The notes under the pieces are model-generated. The model ran no database searches. It was given only the letters and a program-made list of their open reading frames with translations, and was not told the DNA's origin. This document shows positions 41,734-50,453 of a DNA stretch of 64,000 nt, in pieces; the stretch's first letter is position 1; the number at the start of each line of letters is the position of its first letter. The stretch comes from a bacterium (GTDB lineage Bacteria > Hinthialibacterota > Hinthialibacteria > OLB16), in the NCBI GenBank assembly GCA_022072055.1, contig JAJVIK010000006.1, positions 1 to 64,000 on the forward strand. The letters are read 5' to 3'. The position numbers and the translations under genes are program-made.

Positions 41734-43047
41734 TCAGGCGCGCGGCTTGTCCTTGGTGGCGGAGCGCACCCGGAAGACCAGAACCACCATCAGGACGGCA
41801 AACAAGACGCTCATCGAGAGGGCCAGGAGATTCGTGTTCCGAATCCCCTCATGCACATCCCCGCGCATCAGCCAGCCGATGACTTCCTCCTGTATCACCG
41901 GGCCGATGCTCCCAAACCCGTTGACAATTCCCGCCACCGCAACCCCATTGACCGGCCCGGCGACCTGGATGGCCGCGGCCCCCACCAGCAACGTGTCCGG
42001 ACCGTAGATCATGAATCCCACCAGCCCGAAGCAAATCGCGGTGGCCAAAGGCGAGGTTCCGAAGTAGATCACCGAGTAGTAACCCCCGATCATTCCGACC
42101 CCCATGAGCAAGCACACCATGGCCCAGTTCCCCCTGAAGAAGCGGTCCAGCACATACCCCGCCACCACCGCCCCCCCCAGACCGGCAAAGTCGAAGATCT
42201 GCGAGTAGTACGCCGCCGTGTCGGCATCCAAACCTTGGATATCCAAAAAAGCCGGAAGCCAAGAATCAAGGGCGTAGCGCAGAAATTTGATGCAGAAATA
42301 CGCCATCCCCATGACCAGGATCACCGGATTGAGGGCCAGCCGGTTGTACTCCCGGAGCGAGACCTTGGCTTCCTGCGATGCCTCGACCGCGTGGGTCTCC
42401 TTGGCCTCTTTGGCGACGATCGCTTCCAGACCGACATCCTCCGGTCGATTCCTCTGCCACAAGTACACCAGGAACCAGAGCCCCACCGTGGCCAGGGTCA
42501 ATCCCCAAAATGACCAACGCCAGCCATAGGCCCCCAGCAGCGCCCCGCCCAAGGATTTCACCAGCATGTTGCCCACCAGGTACGAGGTGGACCAGACCTC
42601 CATGAAGGTCCCCCGCTCTTGCTTTCGCAGCCACGCGGAGACCCCACCCACCGACCCCGGCCAACCGCTGGCCTGGACCAACCCATTGAAGAACATGAAC
42701 ACCAGGAAAGTGCCGTAAGAGTTCCCAAAGCCCAGGATCGTGTTGAAGATCATGGACAGCCCTAGCCCGCCGAGGAGCAGGAAGCGTGGACCCTTTTCGC
42801 GCCCGATGAAGCTGCACAGGAATTGCCCGACCAGATAGGCGACCAAATACGCGGTCCAGAGGTGGGCGACATCCTGGAGGCTCCATCCGAAATCCTCCGC
42901 AATGGTCTTCTTGCAAATCGTGAACGCCTTGCGGGTCAGGTAATACCCGGCGTAGGCCATGTAGGTGGCGACCAGGACCCGCCAGCGCCAGAGGTTCTGC
43001 TCACGTGAGAGCGCGGGAGGCGCGGGTAGGGCGGCGGATGACGACAC
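41734..43047 (-). CDS. MFS transporter, organophosphate:phosphate antiporter (GlpT/UhpT-like) family
   Basis: 437 residues if translation begins at the GTG at 43047, which has GAGGAG six nt upstream; earlier in-frame starts would add ~96 residues lying over the promoter and are rejected. Twelve membrane helices are visible. Family marks are YAGYYLTRKAFTICKKTIAE near TM1 with a conserved Arg, FFNGLVQASGWPGSVGGVSA, and the loop with GTFMEVWSTSYLVGNMLVKS. OPA antiporters exchange sugar phosphates or glycerol 3-phosphate for phosphate at the inner membrane; the substrate here is not known. It is divergent from the ExeA-like gene. Confidence 0.87.
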   Translation of the reverse strand: MSSSAALPAPPALSREQNLWRWRVLVATYMAYAGYYLTRKAFTICKKTIAEDFGWSLQDVAHLWTAYLVAYLVGQFLCSFIGREKGPRFLLLGGLGLSMIFNTILGFGNSYGTFLVFMFFNGLVQASGWPGSVGGVSAWLRKQERGTFMEVWSTSYLVGNMLVKSLGGALLGAYGWRWSFWGLTLATVGLWFLVYLWQRNRPEDVGLEAIVAKEAKETHAVEASQEAKVSLREYNRLALNPVILVMGMAYFCIKFLRYALDSWLPAFLDIQGLDADTAAYYSQIFDFAGLGGAVVAGYVLDRFFRGNWAMVCLLMGVGMIGGYYSVIYFGTSPLATAICFGLVGFMIYGPDTLLVGAAAIQVAGPVNGVAVAGIVNGFGSIGPVIQEEVIGWLMRGDVHEGIRNTNLLALSMSVLFAVLMVVLVFRVRSATKDKPRA

Positions 43048-43104
43048 GGAAATCTCCTCACCAAGAAAAAGGAATGGAAGCGGCCTGAAGCCCCGGATCA
43101 AACG

Positions 43105-43133
43105 ACTATAGCCATCCCGGCACCCGCATGCAA
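43105..43133 (-). promoter_or_regulatory. Promoter of the MFS transporter gene
   Basis: On the minus strand TTGCAT (43133-43128), 17-nt spacer, TATAGT (43110-43105). The leader to the GTG at 43047 is ~50 nt. Confidence 0.6.
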
Positions 43134-43213
43134 TCAAGGAAATCCACATCCTGGCTTGAGACTGCCCATTGGACGCGCCCTTAAACCGCGCGGGAGGTAG
43201 GCCGATTTCCCGC

Positions 43214-43242
43214 TTGACATGGGAGGTCAAGTCACCTACAGT
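43214..43242 (+). promoter_or_regulatory. Promoter of the ExeA-like ATPase gene
   Basis: A perfect TTGACA (43214-43219), 17-nt spacer, TACAGT (43237-43242). Transcription should begin near 43250, ~42 nt before the GTG at 43292. It is back to back with the MFS promoter, 80 bp apart. Confidence 0.65.
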
Positions 43243-43291
43243 AAACTCAGGGGAATTAGGGAATTCTGAGCTAGTCTGGGAGGGGGAGATT

Positions 43292-45046
43292 GTGAAAGAG
43301 CCGAAGCCCGCCAACACCGGCGGCGCCGCCGCCATTCAGTCCGCGCCGGATGAGGAGTTCGAGAGCCTCACGCGCGAGCAGCAGTCCGTTCTCAACCGCT
43401 TGATCAACAAGTTCCGCGAAGGGGCCATGGTCCAGGTTCTCACCGGCGCTCACGAAACCGGGAAGACCAAGGTCGCGGAGCTCGTCGGCAGGCGCCTTGA
43501 ATCTCAAGCGGTGACTGTCCACATCAACAAGCAAACCGATCAACCGCCAGGAACCAAACGTCTCATGCAGGAGGCCTATGGCTCCTATCCGTTCCTGCTG
43601 GCGGCGATCCTCAAGCAGGTCGGCTTCTATGCCCGCGGAGAGGAAACTGATCTGGTTGAGCAGATGGTCGAGCGCCTGCGCGCGCTCCGTCAGGAGGAGA
43701 AACGCCTGCTCATCGTGCTCGATGATGCTCAAGACATCACTCCCGGAGTGTGGAAACGTCTCCAATCCTGGCTCGATTATCAAGACCGTGGAATGAAGAT
43801 GATCCAGGTCCTGCTGGTCGGCTCGCCGATGGTCCGCAAGATGATGGGCGAGCCGATTCTGCGCGGATGGCGGCGGTGGGTTCATGGCACCTACGAACTC
43901 CATCTGCTCAAAGGGGGTCGAGGCGTCGAGGAGGCGCGCAGGGCGCTGCGGAACGCCTGCGATTCAATCAACGCCCGCGCGCGAAGCGAGGAGCCGCTCA
44001 ATCCGCCGCATCTTTCGTGGTTTGCAATCCGAAAAATACTGCACGAGGCCGGCGGTCGCCCCGGGCGCATGAATGAGCTTGTCCGCCGCGCGCTCGCCGC
44101 CTCGATTCGCGAGGGAGGTGTCAGCATCACGCGACGTTTTCTGTCCCATGCGGATGCGCTCCGCTCGCACGCTGTCCGGGTTCAGGCGGTTCGCAAGGCC
44201 CCGGAGAAGGGAGCGGAAAAGGGCGCCGTGAAGACCCCGGATCAGGCGCCGCGTCCGCGACCCCCCAAGGGGTCTGCCACCGGCCTGGACTGGATGCGGT
44301 ACGCGCTCGGGGCGCTGCTGGTCGTGTTCATTCTGGGAGCGGGGTGGGGTATCACCGCCTGGCTTTCCCTGCCCAAATCCGGGGAGGCTCCGAACGAAGT
44401 GGTTGAGGCCACCCCGGAGGAATCACTCCCGGAGACGGCTGATCTTGATTCGCCCTCCACCTCCCTTGAGGACCCCTTCGCTCCCGCGCCTGAACAGGTT
44501 CCGGTCGGGAGTGGCGATTCCCTTGCGGCCGCTCCAGAGGTCACCGGCGTGAGTTCCTCAAGCCAACCCAGCCTTCAGTCCTTTATTGAGGGCGCGGCGC
44601 TCCCCTCGATCCCAGAAGAGGAGCCGGGTGGGATCTGGAATCCCATCGATGAGGTCGCCAAGTCCAAGGTTCTCTCCACCTCTTTGGAGCATGACCTCCT
44701 GGATGTGACTTCCGAGTCAACGAGCGCGCCGACGGGAACTGACCTCGCCCCCGCGCTCCCAAGCGGCGTGACCGCGCCGAATGAACCAAGCGCCCCGGAT
44801 TCCACGGAGACAGTCGCCAAGGCCACTGAACCGGAGGCCCCAGTGTTGCCGGAAATGAAGGCCGAACCCGTGGCGGCCGTTCCGCCCGCCCCGGCGATGG
44901 AGAAGTCCTCGCCGCGAAAGGCCGAGCCGGCGGTGATCCCGTCCAAGGCCAAGTCGGAGCCTTCTTCGGAGACCAAGCCCACTCAGCGGCCAAGACTCAA
45001 GAAGAAGACCCTTGAGGCGTTGGCCAGACTTGAAAAGAAACTTTAG
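43292..45046 (+). CDS. ExeA/GspA-like AAA ATPase with membrane helix and long Pro/Glu/Ser/Thr-rich tail
   Basis: 584 residues from the GTG at 43292, preceded by GGGAGGGGGA and placed correctly behind the promoter at 43214; the open frame upstream is not used. Walker A is GAHETGKTK (~50), Walker B is RLLIVLDDAQDI (~130), and the C-helical part of the ATPase ends near ~300. One membrane helix at ~335-355 (YALGALLVVFILGAGWGITA) is followed by ~230 residues rich in Glu, Pro, Ser, Thr and Ala with a basic end (RPRLKKKTLEALARLEKK). In ExeA-type proteins the ATPase is cytoplasmic and the C-terminal part is periplasmic and binds peptidoglycan to help seat a secretin. Here no peptidoglycan-binding domain is visible in the tail. 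Confidence 0.8.
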   Translation: MKEPKPANTGGAAAIQSAPDEEFESLTREQQSVLNRLINKFREGAMVQVLTGAHETGKTKVAELVGRRLESQAVTVHINKQTDQPPGTKRLMQEAYGSYPFLLAAILKQVGFYARGEETDLVEQMVERLRALRQEEKRLLIVLDDAQDITPGVWKRLQSWLDYQDRGMKMIQVLLVGSPMVRKMMGEPILRGWRRWVHGTYELHLLKGGRGVEEARRALRNACDSINARARSEEPLNPPHLSWFAIRKILHEAGGRPGRMNELVRRALAASIREGGVSITRRFLSHADALRSHAVRVQAVRKAPEKGAEKGAVKTPDQAPRPRPPKGSATGLDWMRYALGALLVVFILGAGWGITAWLSLPKSGEAPNEVVEATPEESLPETADLDSPSTSLEDPFAPAPEQVPVGSGDSLAAAPEVTGVSSSSQPSLQSFIEGAALPSIPEEEPGGIWNPIDEVAKSKVLSTSLEHDLLDVTSESTSAPTGTDLAPALPSGVTAPNEPSAPDSTETVAKATEPEAPVLPEMKAEPVAAVPPAPAMEKSSPRKAEPAVIPSKAKSEPSSETKPTQRPRLKKKTLEALARLEKKL

Positions 45047-45107
45047 GGAACCGCGCCTCCTTGGCCGCGCTATCGGATGGCGGAGTGCGCGGAGGACCCC
45101 CACCCAG

Positions 45108-45129
45108 CCTCCCCCGCGCGCGGGGGAGG
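45108..45129. repeat. GC-rich perfect palindrome, REP-like (1)
   Basis: A perfect 22-bp palindrome: CCTCCCCCGCG in 45108-45118 and its complement in 45119-45129. It lies in the 205-bp gap after the ExeA-like gene and is related to the palindrome at 45186-45207. Such elements occur as repeated intergenic hairpins in many GC-rich genomes. Confidence 0.7.
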
Positions 45130-45185
45130 AGTGAAGACGGATTGGGAGTGCTTGCTCCGAATTCACTGCGAGCTCGGTACCAGCC

Positions 45186-45207
45186 CCCTTCCCGCGCGCG
45201 GGAGGGG
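45186..45207. repeat. GC-rich palindrome, REP-like (2)
   Basis: The core TCCCGCGCGCGGGA (45190-45203) is perfect and extends imperfectly to 22 bp. Together with the palindrome at 45108 it flanks ~55 bp without a gene. Read as RNA, either could end transcription from the ExeA-like gene. Confidence 0.6.
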
Positions 45208-45238
45208 TAGGGGGAGGGTTCCCTCCCGCCCCAGGCGC

Positions 45239-45244
45239 TATAGT
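45239..45244 (+). promoter_or_regulatory. -10 element of a probably leaderless promoter (FAD oxidoreductase)
   Basis: TATAGT ends 7 nt before the ATG at 45252. There is no Shine-Dalgarno sequence and no consensus -35. Confidence 0.45.
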
Positions 45245-45251
45245 CTTCCCC

Positions 45252-47168
45252 ATGCGCGCATGTCTCTACCTCTCACTGGTCGTTTCCACCCTCCTCCCAC
45301 CCTACGCCCGCGCGAGTGAGCGATTCGATGTGGTCGTCATCGGTGGTACCCCCGGCGGCATCGCTTCGGCGCTTGCCGCCGCGCGGCATGGTCGAAGCGT
45401 GGCCCTGGTCGAGTATCACGCCCACCTCGGAGGGATGACCACCAGCGGATTGGGCAAGTCCGACATCGAGACCACTGGGGCCATCGGTGGGATCTGGGAT
45501 GAATTCGTCCGGAGAGTGTACTCCCACTATCTCGAATCGTATGGCGCGGATTCCGAGCAGGTGAAAGCCTGTCGCCAGGGCTACTTCTATGAGCCCTCGG
45601 TGGCTGAAAAGGTCCTCAACCGGATGGTCGCGGAGCATCCCGCGATTCAAGTCTTCGTCCGCCACCGTTTGGAGGAGGTGGTTCGGAATGGGATGAAGGT
45701 GGTCTCGGTTCGGGTCAAGAATCGCGATTCGGGCGAGATCCTCGAACTGCGCGCGGGGGTGTTTGTCGATGCCACCTACGAGGGGGACCTCCTGGCGGGC
45801 GCCGGCGCGGAATATCGCCTCGGGCGAGAGGGCCGGGCCGATTTCGGCGAGGTTCATGCCGGAGTGATCTACATGGACCACCAGACTCGCGCGTTTCTCC
45901 CGGGATCAACCGGGGAAGGGGACATGCGCCTCCCGGCCTACACCTACCGCTTGTGCCTGAGCTCGGATCCCGCCAACCAAATGTTTCCCGAAAGACCACC
46001 GGACTATGACCGCAACCGCTACAGCCATTACCTGCTTGACCTCAAGCTGGGACGCCTCAAGTCCGCGGTGGATGCCCTCTCCATCGCGCCTGTGCCGAAC
46101 CGGAAGCATGACGCCAACATGAAGCCCTGGCCGCTTGGTTTCCCCTTCGCGGAAGAGAATGTGGGATACCCGGAAGCTTCCTGGGAAAAGCGCGAGGAGA
46201 TCATGGCGCGCATCCGCAACCTGACCCTGGGCCTGCTGTATTTCCTTCAGAACGACCCGGAGGTTCCCGAGGCGGACCGCGCGCGCGCCCGTCAGTATGG
46301 GCTCGCGGCGGATGAGTTCACCGATAACGGCAACTTCCCCTTCCAGTTCTATGTCCGGGAGGCGCGCCGCTTGGTCGGCGAATACACCCTCAGCGAGCGG
46401 GACCTGACCTACGCCCCCGAATCCTTTAGGGCCCCGGTCCACGACGACTCGATCAGCGCCGGGGAGTTCCCCATCGATGCCTTTCCCACGCGCAAGTACG
46501 AACCGGGGCGCGAAGCTGCGCTGGAGGGGTACATCCTCATGCTCAAGCAGTTCACTCGTCCTTATCAGATCCCCTACCGGACGCTGGTCCCCAAGGAGGT
46601 CGAGGGGCTGATTGTGCCTGTGGCGGTCTCCGCGACCCATATCGGTTTCTCTTCCGTGCGGCTCGAACCCACCTGGATGAGCCTCGGACAGGCCGCCGGG
46701 ACAGCCGCTCATCTGGCCCTGGAACTGGGAGTTCCCCTACGCAAGGTTCCGATCCCGCGTCTCCAAAGGGAGTTGATCCGACAACGCCAGGTGATTTCCT
46801 ATTTCGAGGATGTGCCCAAGGACAGCCCGTATTTTGAGTGTCTGCAGTTCTTGGGGACCAAAGGGTTCTTTCAGGACTATCAAGCGCGCCCCGATGACCC
46901 GCTCTCCGCCAGGGACGGGAAGCGGTGGGTTGAGCTTATACTCGCGGCGGCGGGTCGCGCCGAGGAGCCGTTTCCGGGAGAGGAGTCGGACCAACCGCTT
47001 TCGGAGTCCGAGTTTTCCGTGCTGCTTCACTCCACCGCACGGAAGCTGGGGCTTGATCCGGAGCAGTCCAAAGCCTGCAAGGAAATCGGAATGGACGCGG
47101 GCCGCACGCTCACCCGGGTCGAGGCCTGCCAAGCCTTCCATGAGCTATTGGGCGAGGTCACGGAGTGA
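45252..47168 (+). CDS. Secreted FAD-dependent oxidoreductase
   Basis: 638 residues. Signal peptide ~1-22 (YLSLVVSTLLPPYARAS). The FAD-binding fold begins FDVVVIGGTPGGIASALAAA, then VALVEYHAHLGGMTTSGLG, the pattern of the FAD_oxidored family often found next to carbohydrate-active genes in Planctomycetota and Bacteroidetes. Other segments: VFVDATYEGDLLAGAGAEYR, a Tyr/Arg-rich middle, and IVPVAVSATHIGFSSVRLEP towards the second FAD contact. The last ~110 residues form a separate helical domain of unknown role. The substrate is unknown; similar proteins are thought to act on sugars or glycans outside the cytoplasm. Confidence 0.82.
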   Translation: MRACLYLSLVVSTLLPPYARASERFDVVVIGGTPGGIASALAAARHGRSVALVEYHAHLGGMTTSGLGKSDIETTGAIGGIWDEFVRRVYSHYLESYGADSEQVKACRQGYFYEPSVAEKVLNRMVAEHPAIQVFVRHRLEEVVRNGMKVVSVRVKNRDSGEILELRAGVFVDATYEGDLLAGAGAEYRLGREGRADFGEVHAGVIYMDHQTRAFLPGSTGEGDMRLPAYTYRLCLSSDPANQMFPERPPDYDRNRYSHYLLDLKLGRLKSAVDALSIAPVPNRKHDANMKPWPLGFPFAEENVGYPEASWEKREEIMARIRNLTLGLLYFLQNDPEVPEADRARARQYGLAADEFTDNGNFPFQFYVREARRLVGEYTLSERDLTYAPESFRAPVHDDSISAGEFPIDAFPTRKYEPGREAALEGYILMLKQFTRPYQIPYRTLVPKEVEGLIVPVAVSATHIGFSSVRLEPTWMSLGQAAGTAAHLALELGVPLRKVPIPRLQRELIRQRQVISYFEDVPKDSPYFECLQFLGTKGFFQDYQARPDDPLSARDGKRWVELILAAAGRAEEPFPGEESDQPLSESEFSVLLHSTARKLGLDPEQSKACKEIGMDAGRTLTRVEACQAFHELLGEVTE

Positions 47169-47253
47169 AGGGGGAAGAGAACAGAACCGCCTCATTCAGG
47201 AATCGTATTTCACCTTAATGTCGCGCGCAACAGTGGCTCTCTCCCCCCTCTCA

Positions 47254-47283
47254 TTGCCCAACCCCCGGCCCTTGGGGTATCTT
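47254..47283 (+). promoter_or_regulatory. Promoter of the HldE/PfkB-type kinase gene
   Basis: TTGCCC (47254-47259), 18-nt spacer, TATCTT (47278-47283), ending 11 nt before the ATG at 47295. The leader would be only ~5 nt. Confidence 0.4.
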
Positions 47284-47294
47284 CCCTTTCTGCC

Positions 47295-48353
47295 ATGAAC
47301 ACGAACCGTCTGCGCGAAATCCTTGAGAAGCTCCCTTCGCTCCGAATCGGGGTGCTGGGTGACTTCTGTCTCGACCGCTATTTCGACATCGAACCGACCC
47401 TGGAGGAGATCTCCCGCGAAACCGGGCGGCCCTGCCATCAGGTCTTCCGGGTGCGCTGCTCACCCGGAGGGGCGGGGAATGTCTCTTGGAATGTGGCTGA
47501 CCTGGGGGTCGGGACCGTCTGCGCCCTGGGCCCGACCGGGGATGATGGCGAAGGCTATGCCCTCCGCGAGGCGCTTCGGCGAGTGCGGGTCTCCCTCGAT
47601 CATCTGATCGCCCACCCGACGTATCTCACTCCCACCTACAACAAACCTCTGGTCATCTATCCGGACGCCGAACCGGTGGAACTCGACCGGATCGACATTC
47701 GCACGCGCGGGCGGATCGACACGGACCTGGAAGACCGGCTGCTCGCGGCCCTGGAGGAGACCTTTCCGACCCTGAACGGCCTGCTGGTCGCGGATCAATT
47801 CGAGGAGCGCAATCACCACGCGGTCACCGACAGGATTCGCGCCCGGGTGATCGAACTTGCCGGGAAACACCCGGAGAAGATCGTGTTCGCGGACTCCCGA
47901 GCGCGCACCGGGGAGTTCCGCAATGTCTTCCTCAAACCCAACGCCGCGGAGGCCGCGCTGGCCCTTGGGGTGTCTGGCGCGCCCGAAACCCTGCCCGATA
48001 TCGCGGGCATGGGCAAACGTCTCGCAGAGCAGTGCGGAAAACCCGCTTATATCACCCTGGGAGAGAAAGGGGTGCTGCTCTGCGAGCCGGGCGAAGCGGC
48101 CGCCCATCACATTCCGGGATTCCCGGCGCCCCCTCCCGTGGACATTTGCGGTGCAGGGGACACCACCATCGCGGCGATGGCCTCCGCCCTGTGCGCGGGC
48201 GCGACCCTGGTCGAAGCGGGCATTCTCGGCTGCCTGGCCGCCTCGATTTCGGTCCAGAAGATCGGCATCACCGGCACCGCGAATCCGGAGGAGCTCCTCA
48301 AGCGGCTGGCTGAATACCAGGCGGCCGGATACTCGGTTTCTCAGGTGACCTGA
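47295..48353 (+). CDS. PfkB-family sugar kinase, D-beta-D-heptose-7-phosphate kinase (HldE/RfaE1)-like
   Basis: 352 residues. N-terminal LRIGVLGDFCLDRYFDIEPT and SPGGAGNVSWNVADLGVGTV are typical of RfaE domain I, and the C-terminal anion-hole motif is DICGAGDTTIAAMASALCAG with the catalytic Asp in GAGD. It should phosphorylate a sugar phosphate, possibly for a heptose precursor of lipopolysaccharide or glycoprotein. It lacks the nucleotidyltransferase second domain that full HldE has. The central insert (FPTLNGLLVADQFEERNHHA) is longer than in RfaE, so a different sugar is possible. It heads an operon with two large membrane proteins; the next start is 3 nt after its stop. Confidence 0.78.
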   Translation: MNTNRLREILEKLPSLRIGVLGDFCLDRYFDIEPTLEEISRETGRPCHQVFRVRCSPGGAGNVSWNVADLGVGTVCALGPTGDDGEGYALREALRRVRVSLDHLIAHPTYLTPTYNKPLVIYPDAEPVELDRIDIRTRGRIDTDLEDRLLAALEETFPTLNGLLVADQFEERNHHAVTDRIRARVIELAGKHPEKIVFADSRARTGEFRNVFLKPNAAEAALALGVSGAPETLPDIAGMGKRLAEQCGKPAYITLGEKGVLLCEPGEAAAHHIPGFPAPPPVDICGAGDTTIAAMASALCAGATLVEAGILGCLAASISVQKIGITGTANPEELLKRLAEYQAAGYSVSQVT

Positions 48354-48356
48354 CCG

Positions 48357-50453
48357 GTGTCCACCGGGGACCGACCCACTCCGTCTCGTCTCTTCCCGGG
48401 AACATGGGCGCTGACCGCGTGCGGAGTCCTCGTGGCCGGAGGCGCCCTGGGCGGCTTCTTCTTTCGCTGGATCGCCACCGAATCCAATTACCCGCATCTC
48501 CTCGAGAACGGGAAGGCTTGGGTCCACACGGTCTCCGCGCTGTTGCCCCATGGGGAGCTCTTTGCTCAAAGGTGGAGCGGCACCGCCCTTTCACGCTTCA
48601 CCGCGTATTTTCCGGGACTCTTGATCGGCTCGCTGATGGTCCCGCTCGCGTGGGCGCTGCTCGCCCTGCGCGCCTCTTGGCAGAATTGCCTCCTCTTTTC
48701 ACGAGCGCTTCTGCAATCTGGATGGGCCCTTTTCCCGCTCCTGCTCTATGGCCCCCTTTGCTTGCTCCAGGATCCGCGCGGGAAGCCGATTGCATTCGGA
48801 CTTGCGCTGGTCCCGTTTGCGGCTTCCGCGTTTCTTCTGCACCGGGTTCTCACCCGAATCCGCCTCCGGTGTCTCCCAGACTCCTCGCAACGGATCGCGC
48901 CCAAGGCGGAAACCGGGTTCCTCTCAAAGGGCTTGGTGTGGTTTGGCTCCAGCCTGCTCTTCCTGCTCTGGTCCTGGCTCGCGCTTACACGGCACTGGCA
49001 TTACCACAGCCAGGGCTATGACCTCGGACTGATGGCGCATGTCCTCAACCGCTTTGTCACCGGGCATGGCCTGACATCTTCTTTGATTGTCTCGGGGGGG
49101 AGTTTCCTGGGCCACCACTTCTCGCCGACTCTGGTCCTTTTTTCCCCGCTGTATTTCTTTTGCCCGCATCCGGAGGTGCTCCTCGTGACTCAGGCCGGAG
49201 CAGTGGCCTTTGCCTCGATTCCGCTCTACCACCTCGCCGCGCGATGTCTCGGACCTTCGAGTGGAGCGGCGATCTCCCTCTTGTACCTGTTTCTACCGGG
49301 GCTTTCCGATGGAGTCTTGTCGGACTTCCATGCCATTTCCCTGGCGCCTTGCTTGTTCTTCTGGCTGGTCTTGGAATGCGGAACCCCTTGTCGATGGCGA
49401 TTCGGGATTCCCCTCATCCTGCTTCTTGCGGTTCAAGAGAACCTCTTCCTCTACAGCGCGGCCCTGGGCTTGTTCCTTGTCTTGGCGGGAAGCTGGTTTG
49501 GGGTGACCCGGAAAAGGGGTGTTTTCGTCCTGCTGGCTTCTCTCGCATGGGGAGTTTTGGTCTTTGGAGTCATTCAGCCGCTCGTGCAGCCCCATGCGGA
49601 GGCCGGATATGGGTTTGTCAAACGCTACCGGGATTTCATTCCGGAAGGGATGGACCCGAAGGACCTTGGCGTGGCCGGATTGGCCGGGCAAGCGCTCTCC
49701 CACCCGCTCAGGGCTCTCGCGCTCATCTTCAGCGAGGAGCGCCTGGAGGTCTATGAGCGATTCTGGCGCGGAATCGGATACTTGCCGCTATGGAATCCGC
49801 TGTCTTGGATCCTGCTGCTGCCATGCCTTGAAAACAGCCTCTCCAGCGAGGCTTTCCTGTATGTCTGGAGTGGCCACTACGCCTTCGGGCCGATGATGGT
49901 CACCGCGCTGGGGGTGGTTTCGAGCTTGAGGCTCCTCGCGCGGTGGAAGTTCCCGGCCAGGATACTCCCTCCGATTGCCTGGACTTTCGCTTGGGCCGCG
50001 CTCCTGTGGACCGTGACCGTGGCGCCGTTTCCACTCTCTCGAGCCAATCCCGCGCATGCCCTCAAGACCGCGTGCGCCTTTCCTGAGGCCGGGTCCATCC
50101 TACGAACAAAGCTTCCGCTGGGGTGTTCGGTTTCCGCGCAATCCGTGCTGCTTCCCCACCTCACGCATGAGGACAGTTTGTACTTGCTTCCCCCGGGAGT
50201 CCCCCTCACCAACCCCGGTGAGATTTCCCCTGACGCGAACGAATTCGAGCGCCTGGTCCCGAGCTCCGGTTGGCCTGACTTCCTGGTTTTCGACCGAAAA
50301 TCAAACTGCTTCGGCTCCTGGTACAACCTCTGGTTCTATTCCAAGGAAGAGACCCTCGAATGGCTGGATTGGCTGGTGGCGAGCGGAAGGTATCGGCTGT
50401 ACCATGCCCATCTCTCCCTCACCATCCTGGAGAGAGCGCCGGAGCAGCCATGA
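48357..50453 (+). CDS. DUF2079 polytopic membrane protein
   Basis: 698 residues, GTG start 3 nt after the kinase stop. Twelve or so membrane helices. The family signature is SQGYDLGLMAHVLNRFVTGH, then GGSFLGHHFSPTLVLFSPLY, where His and Asp face the outside as in GT-C enzymes. A C-terminal segment FLVFDRKSNCFGSWYNLWFY is soluble. DUF2079 proteins have no proven activity; distant similarity to GT-C glycosyltransferases suggests lipid-linked sugar transfer. The kinase before it could provide a sugar precursor, but this is inference. The stop overlaps the next start by ATGA. Confidence 0.8.
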   Translation: MSTGDRPTPSRLFPGTWALTACGVLVAGGALGGFFFRWIATESNYPHLLENGKAWVHTVSALLPHGELFAQRWSGTALSRFTAYFPGLLIGSLMVPLAWALLALRASWQNCLLFSRALLQSGWALFPLLLYGPLCLLQDPRGKPIAFGLALVPFAASAFLLHRVLTRIRLRCLPDSSQRIAPKAETGFLSKGLVWFGSSLLFLLWSWLALTRHWHYHSQGYDLGLMAHVLNRFVTGHGLTSSLIVSGGSFLGHHFSPTLVLFSPLYFFCPHPEVLLVTQAGAVAFASIPLYHLAARCLGPSSGAAISLLYLFLPGLSDGVLSDFHAISLAPCLFFWLVLECGTPCRWRFGIPLILLLAVQENLFLYSAALGLFLVLAGSWFGVTRKRGVFVLLASLAWGVLVFGVIQPLVQPHAEAGYGFVKRYRDFIPEGMDPKDLGVAGLAGQALSHPLRALALIFSEERLEVYERFWRGIGYLPLWNPLSWILLLPCLENSLSSEAFLYVWSGHYAFGPMMVTALGVVSSLRLLARWKFPARILPPIAWTFAWAALLWTVTVAPFPLSRANPAHALKTACAFPEAGSILRTKLPLGCSVSAQSVLLPHLTHEDSLYLLPPGVPLTNPGEISPDANEFERLVPSSGWPDFLVFDRKSNCFGSWYNLWFYSKEETLEWLDWLVASGRYRLYHAHLSLTILERAPEQP

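Noticed and set aside
43048-43335. 96-codon N-terminal extension of the MFS transporter
   Set aside because: It would cover the promoter at 43105-43133 and the divergent promoter; the GTG at 43047 with GAGGAG is the better start.
45158-45181. EcoRI-SacI-KpnI-like string (GAATTC, then GAGCTCGGTACC) resembling a cloning-vector polylinker
   Set aside because: The order is broken by extra bases, flanking sequence does not match a vector I know, and the string sits inside a natural palindrome-rich gap. Coincidence is more likely than contamination, though read-level checking would settle it.
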